Positions 35,201-47,415 of a DNA stretch of 64,000 bases are shown in pieces; within the stretch, counting starts at the first letter, position 1; each line of letters begins with the position of its first letter. A model generated the notes under the pieces. It was not told where the DNA came from. It searched no databases and saw only the letters and a program-made list of their open reading frames with translations. The stretch lies in NCBI GenBank assembly GCA_020226215.1, contig CM035234.1, positions 11,126,713 to 11,190,712 on the forward strand, in the 5' to 3' direction. The stretch comes from Sindora glabra. Its lineage: Eukaryota; Streptophyta; Magnoliopsida; Fabales; Fabaceae. The position numbers and the translations under genes are program-made.

Positions 35201-35514
35201 ATGTTGAAAGAAAAGTTTCATTTAAAGCAAAAATTTCCAACAAAGGTAAAAAAGATAAAGTGCAATATTAAGAAAATAATATAAAAATTAAATTCTAAAA
35301 TTTAATTTTAATTTTTAAATACTTTTTAAGAATAGATAATGCAATTGACTCATTTGATACATATTTTCTTTATTAAAATTTTTAATTTCTTTTAAATATT
35401 TTTATAATGAAAATATTTGTAAATTATATTTAAAAATTTAATTTAAAATTATTTTTCCAATGCAAAAATACTACGTATAATATTAATATATCTACTTTTA
35501 ATGAATTCATGTTT

Positions 35515-35707
35515 GGATTTAAATTTAATACATCATTAATATAAATTAATTTCATACTATCACTCATTTATGTATTATCACATTAATAAAAATTATTAAA
35601 ATATTATCACTATCAATAAAAATTATTAATTTTTTAATGATGTATCATATTCTTATTTATTGATAGTATAAAAAGTTTTACATTAATAATGATTAAATTT
35701 AAACCCC
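35515..35707. repeat. palindromic MITE family, copy 3
   Basis: It starts GGATTTAAATTTAATACATC and ends AATGATTAAATTTAAACCCC, near-inverse ends around an AT-rich stem. Same family as 2065-2267. Confidence 0.5.
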
Positions 35708-35989
35708 CATCTTCTATAAATAAATTATATATGCTAAAAGATGATCATAATTTTAAATCACTTAAGTAAATTTTAAAAAAATTGTCCTTATACAAATTAA
35801 AAATATCTAATAGAAAAATCAAATTCAAAATCATTAAAAATTTTAAGTATTTTTTACATTTAGAAATTTTAAGTACAATACTCCCTTATAAACTTCTAAT
35901 GTAACTATATAATAAAATTGAGTAAGACTTACATTTATATTTGATCATAAAACTACTAAAGGTGAACATATTGTATTATAAGAGCTTGA

Positions 35990-36165
35990 GAATTTAAATT
36001 TGGTTTATCATTAATGTAAATTAATTTTACACTATTATTTGCTCATACGTTATTTTATCAATAAAATTATTAAAGTATTTTTACTATTGGTAAAAATTAT
36101 TAAATTTTAATGATGTGTTATGTTTAACAAATTTTATACTAATGATAAATTAAATTTAAATTTAA
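35990..36165. repeat. palindromic MITE family, copy 4
   Basis: Inverted ends AATTTAAATTTGGTTTATCA and AATGATAAATTAAATTTAAA. Same family as 35515-35707, about 280 bp away. Confidence 0.5.
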
Positions 36166-36616
36166 AACTTAAAAAAAAGTTACATTTGAATTGTAAGCAA
36201 TAATAGTGGATATACGAAAAAAAAAATGAAAAACATGCATTTGAGAGCATGAAAAAGATGAAACAATGCAGGAACTATAAAAGAATGAGTTAAAAAATGA
36301 ACATATAATTAAATAATTTAATCAAATTAAATTTTAAACTTATGTGAAATATTTTTGTGATAAATATAAAATATATCATGTTATATTTATAATACTTAAT
36401 AACATTAATACTTGAGGCATAAATAGAAAGAGTGAGACAAAATGGTACAAATAAAAAGAAAAATAATAATATGTGAGCCATAAAGTAGAATAGTTAAAAA
36501 TAAAATATACTATTAAGTAATTCTATTATATTAAAATTTTAATTTATTTGATAGATTTTTATAATAATGATAAGATATATCATATTATATTTATATTATT
36601 TAATGATATTAGCATT
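36166..36616. other. AT-rich segment with short internal repeats
   Basis: Two degenerate copies of a block like ATATATCATRTTATATTTATA...TTAATRATATTARYAYTTGA lie at about 36370 and 36567, and a third at about 36695 falls inside the following unit. No gene. Confidence 0.4.
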
Positions 36617-37164
36617 TGAAATAATAAATAACATATATAGATATAAGAAAAGAAAGAAATTTTATTGTCCTATATATATTATAATAAGAAGAAGAAATTA
36701 TATTATCTTATATTTAGATTCTATTTAATGATATTATCATTTGAGTTATAAACAACAAGAGTTGACAAAAAATGCAACAAGATAAAAAAAATAAATAGTA
36801 TTTAAATTATGAAGTAAAAAATAAAAAAATATAATGGTGTGAATAAAAAGAAAGAGAAATGATGCAAGAAATATAATGTACCATAAAAATTAAAAGATAA
36901 AATAAAATTTAAAAATAAAAATATTTGTAGCAATTATAAAAATTAAACTGATTGATAGATTAATATAAATCAAGAGCAAAAGTAAGATAAAAATAAAAAA
37001 AATAGCATAATGCAATAAAGAAAGTAATTATTGTAGGAGTATAATTGTAAAATGAAGATGTTAAAAATTTTGGAGGGAAAATACCTCACCAAAAGTTAAC
37101 ACTTGTAAAGGTAATAAAAAAAACCATAAATTGTTAAAAATATGGTGATTAGCATCCAAGAATA
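36617..37164 (+). repeat. tandem repeat unit 1 left of the hAT element (about 548 bp)
   Basis: It aligns with unit 2, which is 37165-37177 plus 44300-44830, split by the hAT insertion. Shared blocks include TATATATTATAATAAGAAG, AATGATATTATCATTTGA, ATTATGAAGTAAAAAATAAA, ACATCAAGAGCAAAAGT-like and AAATGAAGATGTT. The unit starts AATAATAAATAACATATAT. Confidence 0.7.
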
Positions 37165-37169
37165 ATAAA

Positions 37170-37177
37170 TAACATAT
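37170..37177 (+). repeat. 8-bp target duplication of the hAT element, left copy
   Basis: TAACATAT, repeated at 44300-44307. Confidence 0.85.
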
Positions 37178-37190
37178 TAGAGGTAGGCAT

Positions 37191-40100
37191 TTTTTACCAA
37201 TTTGTTTAACCCGACTCGAATCCATTTGGTAAATGTCCTAATTAGATTCTGATTTTCAAATAAGCAGGTTGATATGGTCGAGTTTAGTTCTAGGTTTATA
37301 ACCTGTTTTATACTTGACCTAACTTGCTGGCTAACTTGAAAAAAGTTTGGATTCTTTAACTTATTTACATGGTGTCGTTTGACCTTTTGTATATATCCCT
37401 TACTTCAATAGATAGTAGGTAGTAGCCCTCCACACTATTTGAATCTCCACCTTAGTATCTCTAACCCTAACCCTAACAACAATTAGTAGCTTCCCCTCCT
37501 CTAGTTCCACCATGGTGCCACCACACATCCTTATTTCCATCCTCGATTTCTTGCGGCTGTTAAAATTCATACTATAACCACTGAAATAACTTATGTTTTC
37601 CCTATCCCATTCTTTTTATTCATTCCATAATAATCTAATTTCAGAAGGGTTTACTAGTTTAGGTTAAAATCATTCGACTTAATCTTTGTTCATATTGTCA
37701 ATCCCTCGTTAGTTTTCTCCTAGCAAAATGCAAATCATGATATATAAAGTGACATCAGTAGTAGAACACACTAGATTTGTTAGCAACTAAAGGCTGAATT
37801 GAATGTAATCACATTTATTTTTTATTTTACAATTTTTGGTTTTATTTTGAGTGCTATAATGCTAAGGTTTTTAAGATTCTATTCTATAGGTTTTTTTGTA
37901 TTTTTTATAGATATTTATCACTTCTCAGCATAAATTCTCATTCTATTTGTGTCTTTATTTGTCCTAGGTATATTACATGATTTCTTCAAGCTTTCTCTAT
38001 GTGACATTCCTTTGCCTTCATATTTATATTTTGATCAATTTATCTAATATTTTTACTTTTATTTATAAAAGAACTTCAAATTGCAATCAATTACAACACC
38101 TTTGAAACTTGGTTTAATGTTATATGTGTTATGTTTGCTCTATTTTAGGAAAGTGAAGAAAAAGCTAAAAAAATAAAACAAATGGGAAAACTGATTCTCT
38201 TTAACATTTACTCAATGCATATATGGTGGGTTTTTACCATGTTCATGAATTCATTTTCCTTTTGGTCTTATTGTACATCTTCTTTAGCTATTTTATATTT
38301 ATCTTCTCATTTGGCATATTTATATATGTAGTGCTAGAGTCTTCTATCTGATTATTATTTAGTTACTTATTGTTTCACATTCTTTGAGTGATAATTATGT
38401 ATGCTGACATTGAAACCTTCTCATGAATAAACTTAGCTTTATAGCTCCTATAATTGTATTTATGATTATATGTGTAATCCTTGTTTCTTTAGACATATTT
38501 CCTACACTTGATAAGGATGTAAATGGGACATTAAGCAAGCAAAAGCTTCACGAATATGCAAATGGGATGCTAACTTAAATTTTTATTAAGAGAGGTAGGA
38601 ATTAGCATGATATTTTAATTAGCATGAAATATCTTTCTTTTTTAATGTTTCTATTCTTTTTGTTCTATTTACAAATTGAGAAATTCTTAGATGAATTTTT
38701 AAAAAATAGCAAAGGCGCTTTATAATGGAACAATATCATTTATGTAGCATGTCAAAACAATATTATTACATATCTTCCAATCTTTTAAAATCTTCTATGT
38801 AGAAAAATTCTTTTGTTATTATGTTTCAAGAATCATAGTTACTCATATTTTTTAATATGTTTCCTCTTTCCTGCAATATTTTGATGAACAAGTTTACTAT
38901 TGAAAGAGTGGTGGTGGAAATGCCCAAGAGATGGGTTTTGAGAGTTTATTAGATTTTGTTTTACCTTTAGAAAATACATACACCCCAGAAAGCTTGACAT
39001 ACTTATTTCGATGCCTTGAACTTTATAGAAGAGGAAGCATATTGGCAATTAAAATTGTATTGAGCTGACTTGCAAAAGACCATTTACATATATATATGAA
39101 TACTTTAATAGTTTAAATCTGCCTTGTCATAGATTCTTTACACTAGTAAAATATATAATACCATTGATTAAAGAATTATTAAAAGCACCGTAGAAGTGCA
39201 AAACTTTTCCATTTTTCTATTATATGATCTTACAACCATATAAAAGCTCTAAAACTTAGTAAAATTCATAAACTTGCATGTTAGCTTCCATAAAGTAAGC
39301 CCCTTTATATCTCTTGTCACTTCACAACATAACTGCAATTTGCAATACATGTTTTTTGCATATTTACTAACACCATACTTGTATTGGTGTGTGTATTCAT
39401 TAAAGTTTGTGGTGCTTTAATAAATGCTGATTTGCCAAAATAATTCTTGTATACTTTGATAAATTATTTTCGTAAAAGTTCTTTAAGATTGTTGATAGTT
39501 GGTATATACCAAAAGTTCTTTGAATTGTAAAAGTAGTTATTAAAGACATAACAAGTAAAGATTTTTTACTATTGAGGTTATAGGTCATTATTGGGGTGGT
39601 GGGTGTCTCTTATTTAATTCCATTATTATCTTCTACTTTTCTTCTTTGTATATAGTAATTCAGCTCCTTTAATATGCCTAATTGTTTATATGGCAAATAT
39701 TGATAGTTCTTACCTTCTCTTTAGCAAAGTTGTTGTAGAACCTTGAAAAAAAGTGCAAAAAAGTCATAATTCAAGAATAATAAATTCTAAAATCTTATAT
39801 GTATATATATGTTATATTATGTATGTAGTCTTATACTTTCCAATGCATGAGTGGAAATAGACAAACGTCACTGTTTAATGGCTGATTTTAACTATTTTAT
39901 ATGTTTTTCTAAATAGATAAATGCATGAATTAATTTCATTTTCATTTAGATACTAATTTTTAAAATCAGATATGCTTGTGAAGAAATTTGTGTGAGATTA
40001 AGGTGATGCAAGGGAGGATCTTTGGGATGTTATTAAAGATCTAAAATTTAACTCTTTAGTTATAGGAAGTAGAGGCTTGAGTATAATCCAAAAGTTATTT

Positions 40101-41039
40101 CTTTTCCTTGTTTTTCAGGGATCTACTTGTCTTATAAAACTAAAAGTAACTTATATTAATTTCTTTGAAATATCAAAGTTATGGAGACATTGACATTAGT
40201 TTTACTTCATGATCTAATATATATAAAATTAAAATTAGAGAAATAGAGAAAGTGCTTTTAATTTATCATATATATCTTTAATCTTTTTATATTTATATAT
40301 TGGAAAATGGGTCTAGTAAAGATGTTGTTGTATATCATATAGGATAAATTGGGGACTGTAAGCAACTTTATGATGACTCATGCACCTTATCCTGTGACCA
40401 TTATGAAGGACACAAGTAATAGTAACTAAAAACAAGTGCAATGATTTATTTCTTATGTTGAAGGATCTATTCCTTTTCTTATTTTTGAGCTTTGCTTGCA
40501 TGAATGAATCATATCATATTTTTCACTATGATATTTATGGCTTCAATCTTGAAAGATTATTATCTAAACCAATGTTTTAAATTTTCAAGCTTTATAACTA
40601 TTTTTTTAGAGGAATAATGCCATGATTGTTGCTATAGATTAATTTATTAGTTATTTGCACTTAATTATTTGTTGTTTTATTGACCATGCTTTGATGTGGG
40701 ATTATTGGTGTTGATGTTGTTTTCTTAATAGTTTACTACTAAAATTTATATTTATTACTAGTGTGTTCATTTATACAGTTATTTATTAGTTATTTGTACT
40801 TAATTAATTATAACTATTTTTTTGTTATGTAATGAGTATTATTGTAATACATGTCTTTGTTGTCTAGTTGTATTAAAAGGTAATATAAAGGCTACAACCT
40901 AGCAAATGCTACGTTAGATTCATAACCACCAACTAGGAAAAATCCAACTTTAGACCCAATAAGTTCAAAATTGCCAAAAAATAAAAAACCATTAAAGCTA
41001 AAAGGAAAAACCTAACTTTTTTCTAGTGCCCATTCACTT
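37191..41039. other. non-coding 5' part of the hAT element
   Basis: Only short chance frames (38839-39048, 39400-39588, 40313-40501). A CTAACCCTAACCCTAAC stretch at about 37460 is a short interstitial motif, and a T-rich, CT-rich leader-like segment surrounds it. Confidence 0.5.
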
Positions 41040-42935
41040 GATGAAACAAGTTAAACTAAGAAATGGAGACTAACTGTCAGTAGATCAAGAAAGAGAGCTC
41101 TCTAATGGAAACACTTCACAATGGTGGTAAAAGATAAGGTAATAGAACCTATTACATAATGTAATCATTATGGTAAAAAATACTTGTGTGATCCTAAGAT
41201 TATAGCACTATTAACTTAAACAAGCACCTCAAAATTTGCCCAAAGTTTCCTTATGCTTTTGTTTTTGACCCCAAACAAAAATTAATTGGATTTGAACCTA
41301 AGAAGATAAGTGAAAGGACTACTATGGTAGCATCTAGTCCAATGTGTGATGTAGCTGCATGTAGGAAGGCATTAGCTGCCTTTATCATGGTTGATAAGCT
41401 GCCATTCAAGTTTATAGAAGGTTATGAGTTTAAACGTTTTTATAATAAGTTGTAACCCTAATTTATTGTCCCATTATGTCATACTATTGTGAAGGACTGT
41501 CTTAAATTGTATATAGAAGAATAAAAAAATGGTACATATTTAACAAGTAATTATGTTAGGGTATGCCTCAGCATAAATTATTGGATTTTTATCTAAAATT
41601 TGAATTACATGATACTCATAGCACATTTCATTGGTAATAAATGGAAGCTTTGAAAAAAATTCTAAATTTTTTACAAAGGGGAAATCATTGATAAACAAAT
41701 TAAAATATACTTTAAATAATGGGAAATTTAAAAAGTGTTTATTATCACTATAAATAATGCATTTAGTATTGATATAGCAATCTTTTACTTGAAAAAGAGA
41801 ATCAAAACTCCCAATAGGTTGGTGTTAGATGGTGATTATTTGTATGTTAGATGTTGTGATAAAATAGTTAGTTTAGTTATGAATAAGGGCTTGAAGAGTA
41901 GCATTCATCTATTATTGCAATCCATAATGTTGTTAGATATATGAGGCCTTCCCCATTTAGGTTGGCTAAATTTAAAGCTTGTATTGAACAAGTTAAAATT
42001 AAGTCTAAAAAAGTAGTTTGCTTAGATATACCAACACATTGGAATTTAGCCTATCTTATATTAGAATTTGCCCTTATATTTCAATATGCATTTAAAAGTT
42101 TAAAAGATGATGAGCTAAGTTATTTTGAACACTTTGACGATAAGACAAAAGATCTTCCTAATATGCGTGATTAGGCTAATATTAGGGTACTTACAATATT
42201 CCTTAAAGTGTTTTATGATATGACATTGGAATTGTCTAGGTCACAATATGTCCTATCTAACAATGTATTTCCTCAAATCTCTCTTATCCAATATGATCTA
42301 ATTAAATAGGCTTCAAGTGAAGACTTTAACTTAAGTTGCATGACAATTGAAATAAAGAAAAAATATGATGAGTATTAAGGGAAATTAGGAAATATTAATC
42401 CACTTATCTTCATTGCCACAATCTTAAACCCTAGGTACAAGATGGCTTTCATAAAATGGTCATTTGATGACATTTATGATCCTACCACTTTTTATGATAT
42501 GACTCCCAAAATCAAGTTAGATTTACTATGTAATCATACTATAAGTTGTATTAACCTAAAAATTCTACATTTGAAGTAGGCCAATCAACTAAAGTGAAGG
42601 AAAATAGTGTTCAAGAAAATAAGAAGGCTCACAAGGCTAAAACAATAGCTTTTAAATCCTATATGAAGGCAAGAGATTCCATTGAAGCCAAGAATGAAAT
42701 GGAGAAGTACTTAATTGAGGCATATGTTGATGAAAAGGAATCATTTGATGTCTTAGAATGGTGGAAGTCAAGTGTCTCCCAATTTCCTATTCTTTTTTAC
42801 ATTAGAAAAGATGTCCTTGCTATTCCAATATCTACAGTTGCTTCTGAACCTGCATTTTCCACTGGTGGTAAGGTTTTGAATGTGTTTAAGTTATCATTAT
42901 CACTTAAAGTGGTTGAAATTTTGATTTGTGGATAA
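41040..42935 (+). pseudogene. hAT transposase (RICESLEEPER / BED zinc finger type), multiply broken
   Basis: Domains occur in family order but in several frames with many stops. A BED zinc finger remnant starts at WKHFTMVVKDKV (41106), where the CNHYGKKYL piece has lost its second Cys. Next comes HLKICPKFP, then PFKFIEGYEFKRF. The RNase H-like core follows, with KDCLKLYIEE, NYMILIAHFIGNKWKL and DGDYLYVRCCDKIVSLVMNKGL (41735-41944), and then KACIEQVKIKSKKVVCLDIPTHWN (41941-42174). The C-terminal hAT dimerisation domain is EWWKSS...FPIL, then IPISTVASEPAFSTGGKVL (42594-42935). An active enzyme would cut at the TIRs in the nucleus. This copy cannot make one. Identification is by motif recall. 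Confidence 0.88.
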
Positions 42936-44299
42936 AATTGGCTGAAACTAATAGTATTTCCTAAGAAGAAACTAAATTTTTTAGGGGAGTTGGCAGATTA
43001 TGAGAAAATTGAGGAAGGTAAAAAATTTTCACTTTTATGTTCTTGTTTAATTTTTTTTCTTTTTTTGGTTTTACCTATTTCTCTTACATCTTCATTTATT
43101 ATAACTTTTTTATCTTAATTTTTGTTCTAGACCTTAATGGTAGTGGATTATAAAACTTTGGTATAGCTGGATAGCAACATTCATATGGAGGAAATGTGGC
43201 AGTAAGGGCATAAGAACAACCAATGGTTGTTAACTAACTTATTGATTGAAAGATATATTATTCTCGTTCCTTAATTGTGTATAAAATTGGTTTTGTTATT
43301 TGTTTTAAGTTATTAATTAACTTGTACTCTTATTATTAGTTTTCTGAATGCATGTTGATGTTAGGTTATAGAAAGCTTACATCAGACTTTGGATTTGGAC
43401 AATTGGAATTGAAGTATATTGGTGCAGCATTTTGGGTTTATTGATGGCTAATTGTAATCAAAAATTTTTTTGCTAATTAATTGTAGAATGTAAGTAGGGG
43501 GAAGGAAATCCAACAAAGTAATGTGTTTTTGTTTTATTAATGGAGCATGTGATTCATTTTTTGTAAGTAGCAAACTATCATTCTTGTTGATAAGTGATTA
43601 TTTCGCTCATCTAGTTAAGGTTCAATGTTAATTTTTAAGGGCACCTTAATTATTTGAAGATAGGTGGATCATTGGATGGATGTAAAATTGTAGATGTGTT
43701 ATTGTAAGAAAAAAAATAGGAAATTAAGAAATACGCAATACAATGTGTTACATTCTAGCCTTAAATGACTTAGCTAAAAGGTACCACATTATAAGAATAT
43801 TTTGTTTATACAATCTTTGTCTAGCTTTTTCATGTTTATTTGGATTAATGAGAAATAGAGCCTTGTTTTATATTTTTTGCTTATTAATTGTTCTTCAGTT
43901 ACAGGTTCAAAAATGTAATAAAATGTTAATATTAGAACATGTTTTTTGAAGGTTCTCTTGAAGCCCAAAAAATTTAATGGTTTCAAGAAAAAAGAACAGA
44001 TTGTAATCTTATTAAATTACTATCCAATTTTCCTTTTGAAGTCTAAAAAAAAAGAAAAAAAACTAGTTGATAGGCCCAAAAATTTTAATAGTTTGGATAA
44101 CAAGAGGGTTAAAATGGACAATTCTCATTTTGATGAATCCAATCTAACTCAACCCTACCTAGAATCCAATAATCACTCGAAAAATTGGGTGTCTCTACTA
44201 CCTGATCAGAATTGGGTTTCTCTTATTTTACCCGATTTCATTTTGGTTGGGTATCCAATCCATCTAAACCCAACTGAACTCAACCCATGCTTACCTCTA

Positions 44300-44830
44300 T
44301 AACATATATGAAGATTTCTTTTCTCATATATATTATAATAAGAAGAAATTATGTTGTTTTATATATATTATACTCAATGATATTATCATTTGAATTATAG
44401 AAAATAGGAGTTAAAAATATATAATAAAGTATAAAATAAAGAAATAGTATTTCAATTATGAAGTAAAAAATAAAAAAATGCAATAATGTAAATAAAAAGA
44501 AAGACAAAATGATCCAAGAAATATAACGTACCATAAAAAATAAAAATAAATTAAAATTTAAAATTAAAATAAATGCAACAATTAAAAAAATTAAAACTAA
44601 TTGATAAATGAGTACACATCAAGAGCAAAAGTGGGATTAAAAAACAAAAAGGCCAACATAATGCATGAAGAAAGTAATTGTTGTAGAAGTATACTCGTAA
44701 AATGAAGATGTTGAAATTTTTGGAGGGAAATTACCTCATCAAAAGTTGACACTTGTAAAGGTGAGGAAAAGAAACCTATTCATAAAAAACCCTTGAATTC
44801 TTAATAGTGTAGTGATGATTTGGAAAAAAA
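44300..44830 (+). repeat. tandem repeat unit 2, right of the hAT element
   Basis: Continues the unit that starts at 37165, after the right-hand target duplication at 44300-44307. It aligns with 36630-37164 through to the TGGAGGGAAATTACCTCA and AAGTTGACACTTGTAAAGGT blocks. Confidence 0.7.
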
Positions 44831-45184
44831 ATGAACAAGGAGACGAAGATGATAGGAATCAGCGGAAGTTTCAATGTGTTGAGGAAAATTGTCTTGGGAG
44901 ATATGAAGTTGCCCAAGGGACATTTTGGCAAATTAAATTTTGCTCAAGGGTAAACTTAGGGAAAAAAACTCTTAAATCTCCTTTATAAATACTTATTTAA
45001 TGTTAACCACTTATTAATTTTCATATAACTTAATTTTTCATATTTTTATCATAAAATTGTATATTCTAACCAAATTTAATTATTTTTTAATACATTCTCA
45101 CTCTAAATATAATTACCAATATTCCAATAAATATCTTTAACACACAAAAATATTTTTAAATATTCTAATATTTTTAAGGGTATA

Positions 45185-45216
<32 letters not shown>

Positions 45217-46980
45217 CAACAATGAAAAATTGAACGTATCAACAAAAGCAATCGATAGAAGTAATAAACAAAGCATAGCAAATAATTTAATTAGTTTTGT
45301 TGGTAATTTTTATCTATAAAATGCGAATCAAGTACGAAAGAGGAAGGGAATGCCTTTCTTGTGACAATGCAGGGAGGAAGAAGAGAAAAATAAGGAGAGA
45401 AGAGGTACCGTTCGCACGAAAAAGAGTTTTCAAATTTTCGACTTCGACAAATCTATCACACATTAATTTTTGTCAAAAAAATCTCTCAAAAACAAGAAGC
45501 AAGATTTTACAAATTTTGTGTTAGTTTTCTAATAAATTCCTAGGAATTACTTTCTGACGAATTTTATAAAATAAAATTGTTTTTTAATTTGAAAATATTT
45601 GAATTTTGGCATTTCTTTTCGATGGATTTTCAAACATTTTCTAGCGGATTTTTTTTCGGTGTAATAAAAAAAAGTGACCATTTGCATTTTTATGGATTTC
45701 GATGAATTTTTCCACCGATTGGCCAACCTAGAAGCTTCTTTCCAAAATGGCCATTTCATGTGGCAGTGGACTTCCGGCGACGAGAAATATTTAATTCCAC
45801 TCAATAGATTTTTGTTTTGTGTGCTACGTCAATAGTAGAGGAAATTCGTTCCTTTGGGGAAATCCGATAAAATTGGGAAAAAAAATAACAAAGGAAATTC
45901 ATCATTAAAAAGTATTAATATGTGCAATAAAAATGGATTTGGGTTTAGTACATTTTTAAAAAATATATGAGGAAAATTTTAGAAAAAGATAAATACAAAA
46001 TTTTTTTGTTTAAAATTATTGATCTTAGTGAAAAAACCAATGGGTCTTAAAGTAAAAATTATGATTATATTTAATAATTAACTAATTATATTAGCTATTA
46101 ATTAATTCAATTAATTATTCATTTATAATTAATTATATTAATTAATTTGACTTATTAATAATATTAATTATTTAAAAAAGATGTTTAGCAAAATTAATTT
46201 TTTTGTTATCAGTTGTTTATATGTAAAATAATATATAAAAAAGAGTATATTTTATAATTTATTTGAATATATTATTTTACTTTAATAATATTTTAAATTT
46301 TATATATTATTTATTAAATTAAAAATTATTATAAAAGATATATTATTGTAATTATTATTTATTAAATTATTCTACAAAAAAAATTATAAAAATTTATTTT
46401 GTGCATGTATAGATTATATATGTGCATAAATTAATCTTATTAATATTTTACTTTTAACATGAAAAGAATTTAAATTTATTAAATAATCATTCAACTTCTT
46501 TACCTTTTTTTCCAATTTAGATATAATAATCAAATTTAAAAACTAAGAATAAGATCTTTAAAATTTATTTTTAATTGCTAAATTACTAAAAAAATGATAT
46601 ATTAATACATAGACACATTGATTATATGATAAAAATATAATTTTGAAATTATAAAATTTCGCAAAAATAAACCAGACTAATATTATTTTTATCTCAAAAA
46701 TTTACTCCAACTTAAAAGCTTGCCGTGCAAAACACAATTTCATAACATATGGTCTATATCCACACCTCAGCAAGCTAAAATTAATCCCGAATTCGGAATT
46801 TTACCACATGAGATCGTATGATATTATCTGATTTACTTTCTCTTTATTTACATAAAGCATATGTGACCTTTTTATTAAATAATTTTCTATATGCAAATGT
46901 GAATAATAACGTAAAAACATTATGTATATAATAAAGAATTTTCATGTAAATTTCACAAATGAAAAGTAATATTTCTTTGT
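44831..46980. other. AT-rich intergenic region
   Basis: No gene accepted. Frames at 45297-45524 (+) and 45547-45804 (-) lie in a less AT-rich patch. It repeats motifs like TGACGAATTTT, CGATGGATTTTC and AGCGGATTTTT, a style also seen near the ends of CACTA transposons, but no CACTA end was found. A TA/AC microsatellite lies at 45185-45217. Confidence 0.4.
45185..45217. repeat. (AC)n(AT)n microsatellite
   Basis: About 6 AC units followed by about 10 AT units. Confidence 0.85.
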
Positions 46981-46998
46981 AATTCGTGAGTAAATTGC

Positions 46999-47001
<3 letters not shown>

Positions 47002-47073
<72 letters not shown>
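47002..47073. repeat. long (AT)n microsatellite
   Basis: About 36 uninterrupted AT units, the longest simple repeat in the window. A 103-codon frame over it encodes alternating Ile-Tyr and is an artefact. Confidence 0.95.
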
Positions 47074-47075
<2 letters not shown>

Positions 47076-47224
47076 CTTGGAGATATATATAATACAATAC
47101 CAATTAAATTGATAATAATTGTTCGAAACAAGTAGAATTGCTTTAATTCGGACAATTTTATATATGCATGTTATAGGACAATATAAAATTATAATGTTTA
47201 GAAGATAAAGTTATCAATTTTATC

Positions 47225-47415
47225 ATTAAAACTGTATAATACTGATAAAATTATTTTTAAATTATATTAAATAATTAATTTTATTTTTGAATAATAATTT
47301 ATACAAGCAATCTTATCTTTAAATATTAATATGAAGGGATAAAATTATTTATATAAATTATTATTTAAAAATAAAATTAATTATTTACTATAATTTAAGA
47401 ATTATTTTATTAACA
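47225..47415. repeat. foldback MITE, family 2, copy 2
   Basis: Arms at about 47245-47310 and 47348-47412 are inverse copies (cores AATTTTATTTTTGAATAATA and the inverse of ATTATTATTTAAAAATAAAA). It resembles the foldback at 26805-27020. Confidence 0.5.

Larger units (their letters stand above)
37178..44299. mobile_element. hAT-superfamily DNA transposon, 7.1 kb, inactive
   Basis: The ends are short inverted repeats, TAGAGGTAGGCAT at the left and TAGAGGTAAGCAT on the minus strand at the right. They are flanked by a perfect 8-bp duplication TAACATAT, the hAT hallmark. A broken RICESLEEPER-like transposase lies on the plus strand at 41040-42935. The first 3.8 kb (37190-41040) has no recognisable protein. 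It may be a long 5' intron and leader or contain further nested insertions. The element is larger than a minimal autonomous hAT. All coding parts are decayed, although the ends and target duplication are still clear. Confidence 0.88.

Noticed and set aside
37455..37480. CTAACCCTAACCCTAAC as telomeric repeat
   Set aside because: Only about three hexamer units of CCCTAA type; plant telomeres use CCCTAAA. Likely chance or leader motif.
45540..45900. Possible CACTA transposon subterminal region
   Set aside because: Repeated TGACGAATTTT-like motifs are suggestive, but no CACTA terminus, partner end or transposase was found.
46844..47155. 103-codon minus frame rich in Ile-Tyr
   Set aside because: Encoded by the AT microsatellite.
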